A stretch of 64,000 nt of DNA from Cognatishimia sp. 1_MG-2023. GTDB taxonomy: Bacteria; Pseudomonadota; Alphaproteobacteria; Rhodobacterales; Rhodobacteraceae. The notes below the pieces were generated by a model, which saw only the letters and a program-made list of their open reading frames with translations, made no database searches and was not told the origin of the DNA. The position numbers were made by a program, and so were the translations under genes. The stretch covers positions 20,819 through 84,818 of the forward strand of contig NZ_JAUORX010000009.1 of assembly GCF_030548175.1 (NCBI RefSeq), given 5' to 3'. Positions 8,403-16,871 of this stretch are shown piece by piece. Every line of letters starts with the position of its first letter. Position 1 is the stretch's first letter.

Positions 8403-8963
8403 ATGGCAAAGAATCGACTCTCCCCCGAGGCATGGATCGCCGCAGGCTTTCGCGCCCTAGCTGAAAAGGGCCCACAAGCTCTCAAGGCTGAACCATTGGC
8501 CCGCGCTCTGGAAACTACCAAAGGGTCGTTCTACTGGCACTTCGCCGATGTGCCCGCCTTTCACGCCGCCATGCTGAACCTATGGGAAGAACGCGCCGTC
8601 GCAGATGTTATCGCGTCACTAGAAAGCGAAGGTAACCCTGTCCAGCGCCTGCGCAAACTCGGCTCTATTGCAGCCGAAGATGCCCCCGCAGACTTTGGCG
8701 GCCCCAAAATAGAACCCGCCATTCGCGCATGGGCCCGCGACAACGCCCTTGTGACCGAAGCCGTCGACCGGGTCGATGCCAAGCGCATGGGCTACCTCAA
8801 CGAACTGATGGCAGAAATCGGTCTTAGCAATCCAGAGTTGGCCCGCATCCTCTACGGCGCGCTTGTTGGCATGCAGGAACTCTCTCACCGCGACGGTGCC
8901 TCCAACGCCGACGCGCTTGCCACTTTGGTTGATCTCATTCTCGCGCTATATGAAGACTCATGA
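8403..8963 (+). CDS. TetR/AcrR-family transcriptional regulator
   Basis: A 186-residue one-component repressor. The N-terminal helix-turn-helix is clear: AWIAAGFRALAEKGPQALKAEPLARAL followed by the recognition-helix signature TTKGSFYWHF. The remaining roughly 130 residues form the variable helical ligand domain. The start at 8403 (MAKNRLSP) gives the family's normal N-terminus; an in-frame ATG at 8364 would add 13 residues, and neither has a good Shine-Dalgarno. The stop overlaps the start of the META-domain gene by four bases. Ligand and targets are unknown; the neighbouring mcd gene is a candidate. Confidence 0.88.
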   Translation: MAKNRLSPEAWIAAGFRALAEKGPQALKAEPLARALETTKGSFYWHFADVPAFHAAMLNLWEERAVADVIASLESEGNPVQRLRKLGSIAAEDAPADFGGPKIEPAIRAWARDNALVTEAVDRVDAKRMGYLNELMAEIGLSNPELARILYGALVGMQELSHRDGASNADALATLVDLILALYEDS

Positions 8964-9352
8964 AACAAATACTCCCTGCCCTATTCTTGCTCGCGGCTTG
9001 CCAACAAGCCGATGAAACCCTCGCCGGTCACGGCGCTCTAGGCCAATGGCAGCTTACGGAAATCAACGGCAGCGCCTTTACGGCCGCCGCGATGATCACC
9101 TTCCATGACGACGGCACTGTCACTGGCCGTGCCCCGTGCAACAGCTTTGGCGCCACACAATCCGCGCCCTACCCGTGGTTTGAACTGTCCCCCATCCGAG
9201 CAACCAAACGCGCCTGCAATGACCTCTCTGCTGAAAGCGCGTTTTTGACAGCACTGCAAAACATGACCTTGTCAGAGGTTTCCGGAAACATTCTGATCCT
9301 GTCAAACGACACAGGTCAAACGATGGAATTCATCGCCGTTCCTGCGCAGTAA
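8960..9352 (+). CDS. META/HslJ-domain lipoprotein
   Basis: A 130-residue envelope protein. It starts with a lipoprotein signal with lipobox LLAAC (Cys at residue 14), and the mature part is a META domain. Visible are the opening [13 protein letters not shown], the [16 protein letters not shown] core and the TKRACND...E segment typical of HslJ-like proteins. The family is linked to stress and motility phenotypes in other bacteria. It overlaps the TetR gene by four bases and is convergent with recO, whose 3' end it overlaps by 23 bases. Confidence 0.85.
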   Translation: MKQILPALFLLAACQQADETLAGHGALGQWQLTEINGSAFTAAAMITFHDDGTVTGRAPCNSFGATQSAPYPWFELSPIRATKRACNDLSAESAFLTALQNMTLSEVSGNILILSNDTGQTMEFIAVPAQ

Positions 9353-10070
9353 TCCGGCGGCTCAATTGATCCAAAAATCGCGCCCGCGCCTCGGGCAGCG
9401 GTTTTGACCCCAAACTTGGGGCCACCTTGTTTTCCAGAAAATACCCGGTCACCTGCAAGGCAGCCAAAATATCGGCATCCCCGGCGTCCCCTTCACCCAG
9501 CAGCACAGGTGGCAACGGCAACAACCGATCCGCCCATTCCCCCGCCGCACTCTGTGAAACAGCGCGGCCGGTCTTGGGCGAGATATAAGCCAACCAATCG
9601 TTCGCCCCTGTCACCGCGCAACCGGTCAAATCCAACCCAAAACCCAAATCCTCAAGCAGCGCCAATTCCCACTGCAAATAGGCCAAGGGCCACAGATCAG
9701 TCTGCCCCAACAAATCCAACAACGGCGCGGTTTTGTCATACAGCGCCAAATGCGCCTCGCGCTCTGGCAAAACGAACGACAGTAACGAGGTCACAGAATT
9801 CAAACCCGCCAAACCAAACCGATCTGACAACACCGCCGCCCGACTGCGCAAAGGTTCTACCGTAAAGGCCCCGATATGCGCCTCAAGCCGCGCCCGCCAT
9901 CTCACATCCACCTGCGATCCAGCTTGCAAAATCGGTGTCATCTTGCGGCTGGTCCCACCACGCACCACACCGGCATGCTTTCCGTGATCCGGTGTAAACA
10001 CCTCAAGGATCACGGAATTCTCACCGTGTTTACGTGTTGATAAAACAATGCCTTGATCGCGCCAGTCCAT
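9330..10070 (-). CDS. recO: DNA repair protein RecO
   Basis: RecFOR-pathway mediator that anneals single strands and helps load RecA. The 246-residue protein has the N-terminal OB-fold opening [17 protein letters not shown], the VVRGG loop and the helical C-terminal domain ([17 protein letters not shown]). Zinc-finger cysteines of some RecO proteins are not obvious. It closes the minus-strand series lepB-rnc-era-DUF1491-recO, a conserved alphaproteobacterial neighbourhood. Confidence 0.93.
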   Translation of the reverse strand: MDWRDQGIVLSTRKHGENSVILEVFTPDHGKHAGVVRGGTSRKMTPILQAGSQVDVRWRARLEAHIGAFTVEPLRSRAAVLSDRFGLAGLNSVTSLLSFVLPEREAHLALYDKTAPLLDLLGQTDLWPLAYLQWELALLEDLGFGLDLTGCAVTGANDWLAYISPKTGRAVSQSAAGEWADRLLPLPPVLLGEGDAGDADILAALQVTGYFLENKVAPSLGSKPLPEARARFLDQLSRRITAQERR

Positions 10071-10178
10071 ACCGCACCCTAAGGCGTTACCCTGCCCCGT
10101 CGCAATTAGGTATTTAGATCAAGAAAAAGCACAGGGTCCGCGCTTCATCTTTCCAAAAATACTCAAAATCCGAAAGCT

Positions 10179-10511
10179 TTAATCAGCCAGACCGGGTTCA
10201 TCCAGTAAGTGCCGCCCAGCGCGGTCTTCTACTTCGATCACCCAAAGATCCGGATCAAACGAGCGTTGTTTGGCAATGGCCGCGTCAACCTCGGTCTCGT
10301 CACCCTCTGACAGCACAATCCAGGTGCGCTCGCCAGACATCAAATCAAAGGACCGCTGCAACGCCTGCGCGCGGCCATCCAGCGTGTTCAGTTTCACCAG
10401 AACCGCCCCAGCCGTGTTGTCGCCATGCGCCACAACAAAGGCCGGGATCTCCTGAAATCGCAACCGCGCCAAATAGGCAGACACCCAGAATTCAGCGGTC
10501 AGCCGTGTCAT
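10179..10511 (-). CDS. DUF1491 family protein
   Basis: A 110-residue alphaproteobacterial protein of unknown function. It begins [17 protein letters not shown], continues with a GAVLVKLN strand and the WIVLSEGDETEVDAAIAKQRSFDPDLWVIEVEDR region typical of DUF1491. The ATG at 10511 overlaps the era stop (ATGA), so the two genes are translationally coupled; an upstream in-frame ATG inside era is not the start. Position between era and recO is conserved in relatives as I recall. Confidence 0.85.
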   Translation of the reverse strand: MTRLTAEFWVSAYLARLRFQEIPAFVVAHGDNTAGAVLVKLNTLDGRAQALQRSFDLMSGERTWIVLSEGDETEVDAAIAKQRSFDPDLWVIEVEDRAGRHLLDEPGLAD

Positions 10512-11413
10512 GTATTGCCGTCTTTGAAATCCAAGCCCATTTCGGAATAGCGCTCGGATTCTTCCAACCAATTCGGGCGCACTTTGACCTGTAAGAATAG
10601 ATGCACCTTGCGGCCCAAGAATTCTGATAGCTCTTGGCGCGACGCAGTAGAGATCGCTTTGATAGTTTCCCCACCTTTGCCTAGAACGATGCCTTTGTGG
10701 CCGTCACGCATCACGTAAATCAGCTGATCCACACGGCAAGAGCCGTCTTTGCGCTCTTCCCAGTTTTCGGTTTCCACAGTCAACTGATACGGCAATTCCT
10801 GATGCAGGCGCAGCGTCAGCTTTTCGCGCGTCATTTCCGCCGCGATCATCCGCATTGGCAGATCAGCGATCTGATCCTCTGGATAGAGCCATGGCCCCTC
10901 TGGCAATTCACTCGCCAACCATTCCTTCAGATACTTCGCACCATGCCCCTTTTCAGCAGAGATCATGAATGTCTCTTCAAAGGGGTAGCGATCGTTCAGC
11001 TCTTTGGACAAAGCCAACAGTGTCTCGGCCTGAACCATATCGATCTTGTTGATCGCCAACGCCACTTTGCGCCCTTGGCCGACCTCTTCCAGACCCTCAA
11101 GGATTGTCTCAACACCCTCAGTCACACCACGGTGTGCCTCGACCATCAACACAACCACATCCGCATCCGCAGCACCGCCCCAAGCGGCAGCCACCATCGC
11201 GCGGTCCAACCGGCGACGCGGACGGAACAGGCCCGGCGTATCGACAAACACAATCTGTGCGTCACCTTCCAGCGCCACACCGCGAATACGGGTCCGCGTG
11301 GTTTGCACCTTGTGGGTAACAATCGACACTTTCGCGCCAACCATACGGTTTGTCAGGGTCGATTTCCCTGCGTTCGGTTCGCCAATCAAGGCGACAAATC
11401 CGGCGCGGCTCAT
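10508..11413 (-). CDS. era: GTPase Era
   Basis: Ribosome-assembly GTPase that binds 16S rRNA near its 3' end. It has 301 residues, with P-loop [10 protein letters not shown], switch [17 protein letters not shown] and the C-terminal KH domain with [12 protein letters not shown]. The start overlaps the rnc stop by four bases. It lies in the lepB-rnc-era operon, the standard arrangement linking RNA processing and 30S maturation. Confidence 0.97.
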   Translation of the reverse strand: MSRAGFVALIGEPNAGKSTLTNRMVGAKVSIVTHKVQTTRTRIRGVALEGDAQIVFVDTPGLFRPRRRLDRAMVAAAWGGAADADVVVLMVEAHRGVTEGVETILEGLEEVGQGRKVALAINKIDMVQAETLLALSKELNDRYPFEETFMISAEKGHGAKYLKEWLASELPEGPWLYPEDQIADLPMRMIAAEMTREKLTLRLHQELPYQLTVETENWEERKDGSCRVDQLIYVMRDGHKGIVLGKGGETIKAISTASRQELSEFLGRKVHLFLQVKVRPNWLEESERYSEMGLDFKDGNT

Positions 11414-12093
11414 GCGCTCTCCAATCTTGCTAAGAGCGCCTTCGCAGCAGCTTGCTCCGCCTGACGCTTTGACCCTGCGGTCGCTTCTTCTGTGTCGCCA
11501 TTGTCCAGGCGAGCAGCAATGGTAAAGACCGGTGCGTGATCTGGCCCCGCGCGCTTTACCAACTCATACTTTGGCGGCTGGTAGCCACGGGCCTGCGCCC
11601 ATTCTTGCAGGCTTGTCTTTGGATCGCGCGCGTCTTCCTCAACAGAAGTCACCCGCGCGCCCCACAGCCGCACAACCATCGCCTTGGCCACTTCGAACCC
11701 GGCGTCTTTGTAAACTGCGGCAATCACCGCTTCCATCGCATCGCCCAACAGCGCTTGTTTGCGACGACCACCCGACAGCATCTCAGAGCGGCCCAGCTTT
11801 AGCGCCTCGCCCAGCTCAATCTCGCGGGCGACATCGGCACAGGTCTCTTTACGTACCAGCGCATTAAACCGTGGTGCCAACAGCCCCTCGCTTGCGCCTG
11901 TGTCGTGATCCAGCAAGGCTTCAGCCATCACCAGCCCCAACACGCGGTCACCAAGGAACTCCAACCGCTGGTTATCTTGCCGTGTTGCCGTCGAAATCGA
12001 CGAATGCGTCACGGCACGCACCAATAGCTCAGGGGCACCAAATTGATGCCCCAGCCGTTTTTCTAATGCTTTTAGTTCAGCAGATATCTTCAC
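11410..12093 (-). CDS. rnc: Ribonuclease III
   Basis: Double-strand-specific endoribonuclease for rRNA and regulatory RNA processing. The 227 residues comprise a catalytic domain with the signature [14 protein letters not shown], the metal-binding [11 protein letters not shown], and a C-terminal dsRNA-binding domain ([14 protein letters not shown] ... [15 protein letters not shown]). It overlaps lepB upstream and era downstream by four bases each. Confidence 0.97.
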   Translation of the reverse strand: MKISAELKALEKRLGHQFGAPELLVRAVTHSSISTATRQDNQRLEFLGDRVLGLVMAEALLDHDTGASEGLLAPRFNALVRKETCADVAREIELGEALKLGRSEMLSGGRRKQALLGDAMEAVIAAVYKDAGFEVAKAMVVRLWGARVTSVEEDARDPKTSLQEWAQARGYQPPKYELVKRAGPDHAPVFTIAARLDNGDTEEATAGSKRQAEQAAAKALLARLESA

Positions 12094-12917
12094 TCGACAC
12101 CCTTAAAGAAACGATCACTCCGCCACGTCCAGAAGGCAAACATCGACCGACCAGCAGAGCTAAACATAATGCGATCCGCGCGGCCAATCAGGTTCTCTAA
12201 CGGAACGAAGCCAACACCATTGCGGCTTTGCGGGAAACGACTGTCCGTAGAGTTATCACGGTTGTCGCCCATAAAGAAGAAATGCCCAGCCGGAACCGTA
12301 AAGACACCCGTGTTATCAACGAACGCCGTGTCGATGTTCAGGATCGAATGCTTCACGCCATTTGGCAATGTTTCGATCAAGCGGGTCTTTACGCAGTTGC
12401 CGCCATGGCCCACAGGACCGTTTTCACAGCGTGGCAGATTGCCCTGCGGACCCTGCGGTTCGGAAACCTCTTCAAACAACCCACCATGCTCCAGCTTTAC
12501 AGCCTCGCCATTGATGTGCAGTACGCCGTCTTTCATCTGAACCGTATCACCCGGCAGACCAACAACGCGCTTAATGAAATCAGAGCCGTTCACCGGATGA
12601 CGGAACACAACGACATCGCCCATTTCAGGCTCAGAGCCGAACAGGCGATTGTTTTCGCCATCAAACATGCCGCAAACATCCGTCGCATCAATGCCGATAA
12701 TCGGGACCGAAGGACAAGACGCGTAGGAATAGCCATAAGCCATCTTGTTCACGAACAAAAAGTCACCGATCAACAGCGTGTCTTTCATTGATCCTGACGG
12801 AATCCAGAACGGTTGAAAAAACAGTGTCCGGAAAATCCCGGCAATCAGCAGGGCGTAAACAACTGTTTTGATCGTTTCGACGATACCATTGGGTTTTTCA
12901 GTGGCCTCAGACGCCAT
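12090..12917 (-). CDS. lepB: Signal peptidase I
   Basis: Membrane serine protease that removes Sec and Tat signal peptides. The 275-residue protein has a transmembrane segment near residues 16-33, the catalytic Ser in [13 protein letters not shown], the general-base Lys in [11 protein letters not shown] and the box [11 protein letters not shown]. The start at 12917 has GGAGA about 7-10 bases upstream; the longer in-frame upstream extension is not expected for the family. It leads the lepB-rnc-era-DUF1491-recO series. Confidence 0.96.
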   Translation of the reverse strand: MASEATEKPNGIVETIKTVVYALLIAGIFRTLFFQPFWIPSGSMKDTLLIGDFLFVNKMAYGYSYASCPSVPIIGIDATDVCGMFDGENNRLFGSEPEMGDVVVFRHPVNGSDFIKRVVGLPGDTVQMKDGVLHINGEAVKLEHGGLFEEVSEPQGPQGNLPRCENGPVGHGGNCVKTRLIETLPNGVKHSILNIDTAFVDNTGVFTVPAGHFFFMGDNRDNSTDSRFPQSRNGVGFVPLENLIGRADRIMFSSAGRSMFAFWTWRSDRFFKGVE

Positions 12918-13126
12918 TATATCTCTCCGCATAGGGTTGCGCGTTACATGCGATTGCACGGGCGCGGTGTCAACCCAACGCTGCGGAGTCTGATTTAGAG
13001 CCATTGAGACAAATATCGCAAGATGCACCAAGAACGGCTTTTTGACGTAGAACCCATCGTTTCTTCTTGCAATAGTGATTTGCGTTTTCCAAACTGGATA
13101 TTAATTTTTTAGATTGGTATAGCTTT

Positions 13127-13750
13127 ATGTTTAGTTTTCGCAAAAAGAATGAATTTGAAATGGCCCTGCGATCTTCGCTGCCAACGGGATTCACCTTGGA
13201 GGCCCAGCTTTGGAGGTACATTCAGTGGCTGGAAAGTCAGAAGCAAACCTTCAAGTACCGAAACACACAAGATCTATTTGTGCCTACAACGCCCGTCGCT
13301 AACTTCAATGCCCTTTGGTCACATCTTGCTTTTGTGGTCGAACCTGACCTTGTGCGACATTGGTTTGGTAAAAAAGGCCTTGAGAACGTGATTGTTCCAA
13401 TCGTTAAATGTGGGGCAGACGGAAGCTATTTTGCGGTATGGAAAAATGATCGAAAAGATCGATATGTTTTTCTCGGGTCGGAAGGTGAGGCTTTTCAAGT
13501 AGCAGATGATGTACGTCACTTTATTGTATTGTTGACGATGGGTTACTTTAGCATTGAAGGTCGAGACACAGTATCGTTAACGCCGAAGGAAGATTTCTCA
13601 GGATACAATTCACAACCGTGGCCAAAACCGATTTTGGCCCAAGAATGGGTCTCCAAAAATCTCGAAATATCATACCCGGTTACAGCTGCAGAAATTTTGG
13701 ATTTCGATAACGACCCGTTTCCAGAATTTGTCGATCAACAAGTTGCTTGA
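13127..13750 (+). CDS. SMI1/KNR4 (SUKH)-like protein, possible orphan immunity gene
   Basis: A 207-residue cytoplasmic protein on the opposite strand to its housekeeping neighbours. The central part (CGADGSYFAVWK, then VFLGSEGEAFQVADDVRHFIVLL.MGY) has the alternation I associate with SUKH/SMI1-KNR4 proteins, many of which neutralise nuclease or deaminase toxins. The C-terminal segment is acidic (DFDNDPFPEF). No toxin gene lies beside it. It is AT-richer than acpS and lepB and sits between them, suggesting recent insertion. The start at 13127 is plausible but without a strong Shine-Dalgarno. The superfamily call is moderate and the immunity role is inference. Confidence 0.6.
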   Translation: MFSFRKKNEFEMALRSSLPTGFTLEAQLWRYIQWLESQKQTFKYRNTQDLFVPTTPVANFNALWSHLAFVVEPDLVRHWFGKKGLENVIVPIVKCGADGSYFAVWKNDRKDRYVFLGSEGEAFQVADDVRHFIVLLTMGYFSIEGRDTVSLTPKEDFSGYNSQPWPKPILAQEWVSKNLEISYPVTAAEILDFDNDPFPEFVDQQVA

Positions 13751-13843
13751 GCAATTGACTGGTAGGCAAAGCAGCTTTTCGCCACGACTGCACTAAAGTC
13801 AGCGTGACCTGCCTAGTCGCCCTTCACCCCAAGCAGAAGCCAC

Positions 13844-14245
13844 TCACCCCTCCGGCAATGCCTCAATCACCACAAAAGCCTGCGCCCATGGATGATCATC
13901 GGTCAACGTCACATGGATCACGGCCCGATGGCCTGCTGGCGTCATCGCCTCTAGCCGCTCTTTCGCCCATCCCGTGACCTCCATCACCGGTTGGCCCGTG
14001 TGCAGGTTGGTGACATGCATGTCCTTCCACGCAATCCCCATCGCCAATCCGGTGCCCAGCGCCTTGGAACAGGCCTCTTTCGCCGCCCAGCGTTTGGCAT
14101 AGGTGCCCGCCACATCCTTGCGGCGCTCCGCCTTCATCTGCTCTCGTTCGGTAAAGACGCGATTCTTGAACCGGTCACCAAACCGATCCAGCGTGCCTTG
14201 GATGCGTTCGATATTCGCAAGGTCTGTCCCGATCCCTAGGATCAT
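13844..14245 (-). CDS. acpS: Holo-[acyl-carrier-protein] synthase
   Basis: Transfers 4'-phosphopantetheine from CoA to apo-ACP. It has 133 residues, normal for AcpS, with metal-binding [12 protein letters not shown] at the N-terminus and the second signature [15 protein letters not shown]. The ATG overlaps the stop of the upstream secreted-protein gene by four bases. In relatives acpS usually sits between pdxJ and lepB; here extra genes lie on both sides. Confidence 0.96.
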   Translation of the reverse strand: MILGIGTDLANIERIQGTLDRFGDRFKNRVFTEREQMKAERRKDVAGTYAKRWAAKEACSKALGTGLAMGIAWKDMHVTNLHTGQPVMEVTGWAKERLEAMTPAGHRAVIHVTLTDDHPWAQAFVVIEALPEG

Positions 14246-14691
14246 TCCAACACCGCCTCTACCGCGCCAGTCTGCTGGTTCACCGAAAAACTCAGGCTAC
14301 CGCCCGAAAAATCTGCCAGCTCTCCGTCGTAGTAATCGACCTCAAGCCAGAAACTCAGCCCCTTAACCGGATCGTATTCCGCCGTGATGTCCTCGAAGCC
14401 AACGCCAGAGAACCCAGCCCCGCCGCCAACGCCAATCGTCTTGCACTGTCGGCCACCCACTTCGTCATAAGGCGGCGATAAAACCAACACATGAAACGCA
14501 CCCGCGGCCGGTTCAATCGTGTCCAGCAAAGCCAAACGCACAGCACCATTCGCAAAGGTCCGCGTGTTGTCTTCCCACGGTTCCACAATGGCATCAGCAC
14601 GTGCCTGCCAATCGCAATCAATCACCTCTTGGGCTGCAACCGGAGTCGCGAAAACCGCCAATGCCATCAAAGCATGTTTAATCAAAGTCAC
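14242..14691 (-). CDS. Secreted protein of unknown function
   Basis: A 149-residue exported protein that I do not recognise. It has a signal peptide ([21 protein letters not shown]), two Cys in the mature part (IDCDW and GRQCKT) that could form a disulfide, a glycine-rich [12 protein letters not shown] stretch and a beta-rich C-terminus. It overlaps both lysE-like and acpS genes by four bases, so it is co-transcribed with them. Confidence 0.7.
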   Translation of the reverse strand: MTLIKHALMALAVFATPVAAQEVIDCDWQARADAIVEPWEDNTRTFANGAVRLALLDTIEPAAGAFHVLVLSPPYDEVGGRQCKTIGVGGGAGFSGVGFEDITAEYDPVKGLSFWLEVDYYDGELADFSGGSLSFSVNQQTGAVEAVLE

Positions 14692-15305
14692 ATCTCCAAA
14701 CGCGCTGTTAGAATTTTCAAACTCGCCGCACCAAACAGTGCCGCAAACGCCCCATCAAACCACCGCTTCATCGCAGCATAGCGTTTTGCCACCGCAGGTA
14801 AGGCGAACAAAATACCGTAGCCGACAAACACAAACGTCGACATAGTGATCAACATCCCAAACAACTGCCAAATCTCAACAGTCCCTGATCCTTTGGGCAA
14901 AGCAATCGCATAGATCGAGCCCCAAGCCAGAATCGCCTTTGGATTTGTCAGGTGGATCAAAAGGCCTTTCAGGAACAACCGTTCCTTTGATTGCGGTCTC
15001 ACCACCAAAGGCTTCGGATTTAAGGCCGACTTCAGCGACTTCAAAGCCAGATACAGCAAATAGGCTGCACCGGCGTATCGGATCACTTCAAACATCCAAG
15101 CATTCGCAACCATCACCGCGCTCATGCCCAATGCCGCCGCAGTCCCCCAACAGGCAGACCCAGCAACGATTCCTAATGCAACAGAAACCCCTGCCCCACG
15201 TCCGGCACCCATCGCGGTTCCAGAAATTGCCAAAGTCGCCGGTCCCGGCGTTCCCCCGGCGATGCCCCATGCCAAAACAACCAACAGAATTTCGGGTCCG
15301 AACAT
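14688..15305 (-). CDS. LysE/RhtB-family amino-acid exporter
   Basis: A 205-residue inner-membrane translocator of the LysE superfamily with about six hydrophobic segments. The N-terminal family motif GIAGGTPGPATLAI and the mid-protein HLTNPKAILAWG are clear. ATG 15305 is chosen because AGGAG lies 8 bases upstream; an ATG eight codons earlier has no such site. Substrate is unknown. Together with the secreted-protein gene it forms an insertion in the usual pdxJ-acpS order. Confidence 0.9.
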   Translation of the reverse strand: MFGPEILLVVLAWGIAGGTPGPATLAISGTAMGAGRGAGVSVALGIVAGSACWGTAAALGMSAVMVANAWMFEVIRYAGAAYLLYLALKSLKSALNPKPLVVRPQSKERLFLKGLLIHLTNPKAILAWGSIYAIALPKGSGTVEIWQLFGMLITMSTFVFVGYGILFALPAVAKRYAAMKRWFDGAFAALFGAASLKILTARLEM

Positions 15306-15389
15306 GAGATCAACTCCTATGAGCGACAATCTTGAAAACGAATCGTACGTTTCGCGCGGCGAAACGCACGAAACTCACATTAACAGAAA

Positions 15390-16127
15390 CTAAACGGCCC
15401 GTGCCTCGTCCATCAACCGACGCATTTCCTTAATCGAGGCATCCATGCCCACAAACATGGATTCCCCCATCAAGAAATGCCCAATATTCAGCTCTTTCAC
15501 CTCAGGCAAAGCAGCAATCGGCTTCACGGTTTCATAGCTTAGACCGTGGCCCGCATGCACTTCCAACCCCAAAGAATCCGCAAACTTAGCCATCTCTGTC
15601 AGACGCTCAAGCTCTTGATCTCGCTTGTCAAATTTGCCATCGGCATGATAGTCGCAATAGGCCCCGGTGTGCAGTTCAATCACCTCTGCCCCGATCCGGT
15701 GTGCCGCCTCGATCTGCTTTTTTTCCGCCGCAATAAAGATCGAAACCCGACATCCAGCTTCACGCAAAGGCGCAATGTAATGCGCCAACCGATTCTCTTC
15801 CCGCGCAACTTCCAAACCACCCTCAGTGGTTTTTTCCTCGCGCTTCTCAGGTACCAAACACACTGCATGTGGCTTGTGACGCAAAGCAATCGCTTGCATT
15901 TCATCCGTCGCAGCCATTTCGAAATTCAACGGAATTTCCAATGAATCCATTAACTTATCAATGTCTTCATCCATGATGTGGCGACGATCTTCGCGCAAAT
16001 GAGCCGTGATCCCATCCGCCCCAGAGGCCTCTGCCAACAAGGCCGCCCGCGTGGGATCAGGGTACACCCCACCCCGAGCATTTCGCACTGTTGCAACGTG
16101 ATCGATATTCACACCCAAACGCAGCAT
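15390..16127 (-). CDS. pdxJ: Pyridoxine 5'-phosphate synthase
   Basis: Condenses 1-deoxyxylulose 5-phosphate with 3-amino-2-oxopropyl phosphate in DXP-dependent vitamin B6 synthesis. The 245-residue TIM barrel has [16 protein letters not shown] at the N-terminus, [13 protein letters not shown], the catalytic IELHTGAY and the AGHGLSYE phosphate-site loop. It lies just upstream of the exporter and acpS cluster, as in many proteobacteria. Confidence 0.97.
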   Translation of the reverse strand: MLRLGVNIDHVATVRNARGGVYPDPTRAALLAEASGADGITAHLREDRRHIMDEDIDKLMDSLEIPLNFEMAATDEMQAIALRHKPHAVCLVPEKREEKTTEGGLEVAREENRLAHYIAPLREAGCRVSIFIAAEKKQIEAAHRIGAEVIELHTGAYCDYHADGKFDKRDQELERLTEMAKFADSLGLEVHAGHGLSYETVKPIAALPEVKELNIGHFLMGESMFVGMDASIKEMRRLMDEARAV

Positions 16128-16190
16128 GGTGAAGACTCCTCAGAAATTATCTGAGCAGACCCTAATCCCGCAAAACAAAAGAGAAAACCC

Positions 16191-16859
16191 TTATTTCTTA
16201 GGCTCTTGCTGCTCAGCTGCATGTGCGCTGGCTTGCTGTGCTTTGATCTTAAGTGCTTCAAATTTCGCTTGAATTTGCTTTGCCCGGCGCTTTTGATAGG
16301 CCCGGATCACCGGCACAGATAGGTAATACGTCACAGTCGCCGCCACGATTCCAGGAAGGATTCCCCCAATTAAATAAGGGTAAAACACTTCTCCCCAGAA
16401 AATCGAAAGCCCATGCCAATCCATTGTCGCATCGGTAAAGGCCGCCCAAAAATTGTGAACCAGATCAGAACCCGCATTCGCAAACTTGCCAACCAAAGAG
16501 CGTTCTTGTCCTTGCTCAAACTCAGTGCCCAGCAAAAAGTGACCCGTTTTCAAGGAGATAACGCCAATCGGCAAATAGCTTAGCGGATTGCCAAAGAAAG
16601 TGCCCAACAATGCTGCCAGCAAATTCCCCTGCACCGCCCGCGACAACAGAGCCGCGACAATAAAGTGCAATCCGTAAAAAGGCGTAAAGGTTGAAAAAAC
16701 GCCGGCCCAAAGTCCGCGCGCAATGCGTTCAGGAGACCCCGGAAGACGTCTAACCCTATGACGCATATAGTAAAATGCGCGAGCCCAGCCACCGCGAGGC
16801 CAAACGAATTCCTGCACTATCTGCAGGATCGGTCGTTTGTCCCGGCGTTTAAAAACCAC
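16191..16859 (-). CDS. DUF2062 membrane protein
   Basis: A 222-residue inner-membrane protein of the DUF2062 family, function unknown. Visible are the RGLWAGVFSTFTPFYGLHF motif, the GNPLSYLPIG loop, hydrophobic segments near residues 50-70, 80-105 and 165-190, and a basic, coiled-coil-like C-terminus rich in Lys, Gln and Ala. The GTG start at 16859 is 13 bases after the rsh stop, so it is in the same transcript. Confidence 0.85.
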   Translation of the reverse strand: MVFKRRDKRPILQIVQEFVWPRGGWARAFYYMRHRVRRLPGSPERIARGLWAGVFSTFTPFYGLHFIVAALLSRAVQGNLLAALLGTFFGNPLSYLPIGVISLKTGHFLLGTEFEQGQERSLVGKFANAGSDLVHNFWAAFTDATMDWHGLSIFWGEVFYPYLIGGILPGIVAATVTYYLSVPVIRAYQKRRAKQIQAKFEALKIKAQQASAHAAEQQEPKK

Positions 16860-16871
16860 GGTGGGCGTTCC

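Noticed and set aside
9404..9865. Pro/Thr-rich plus-strand open frame
   Set aside because: It is antisense to recO, with low-complexity composition and no ribosome-binding site.
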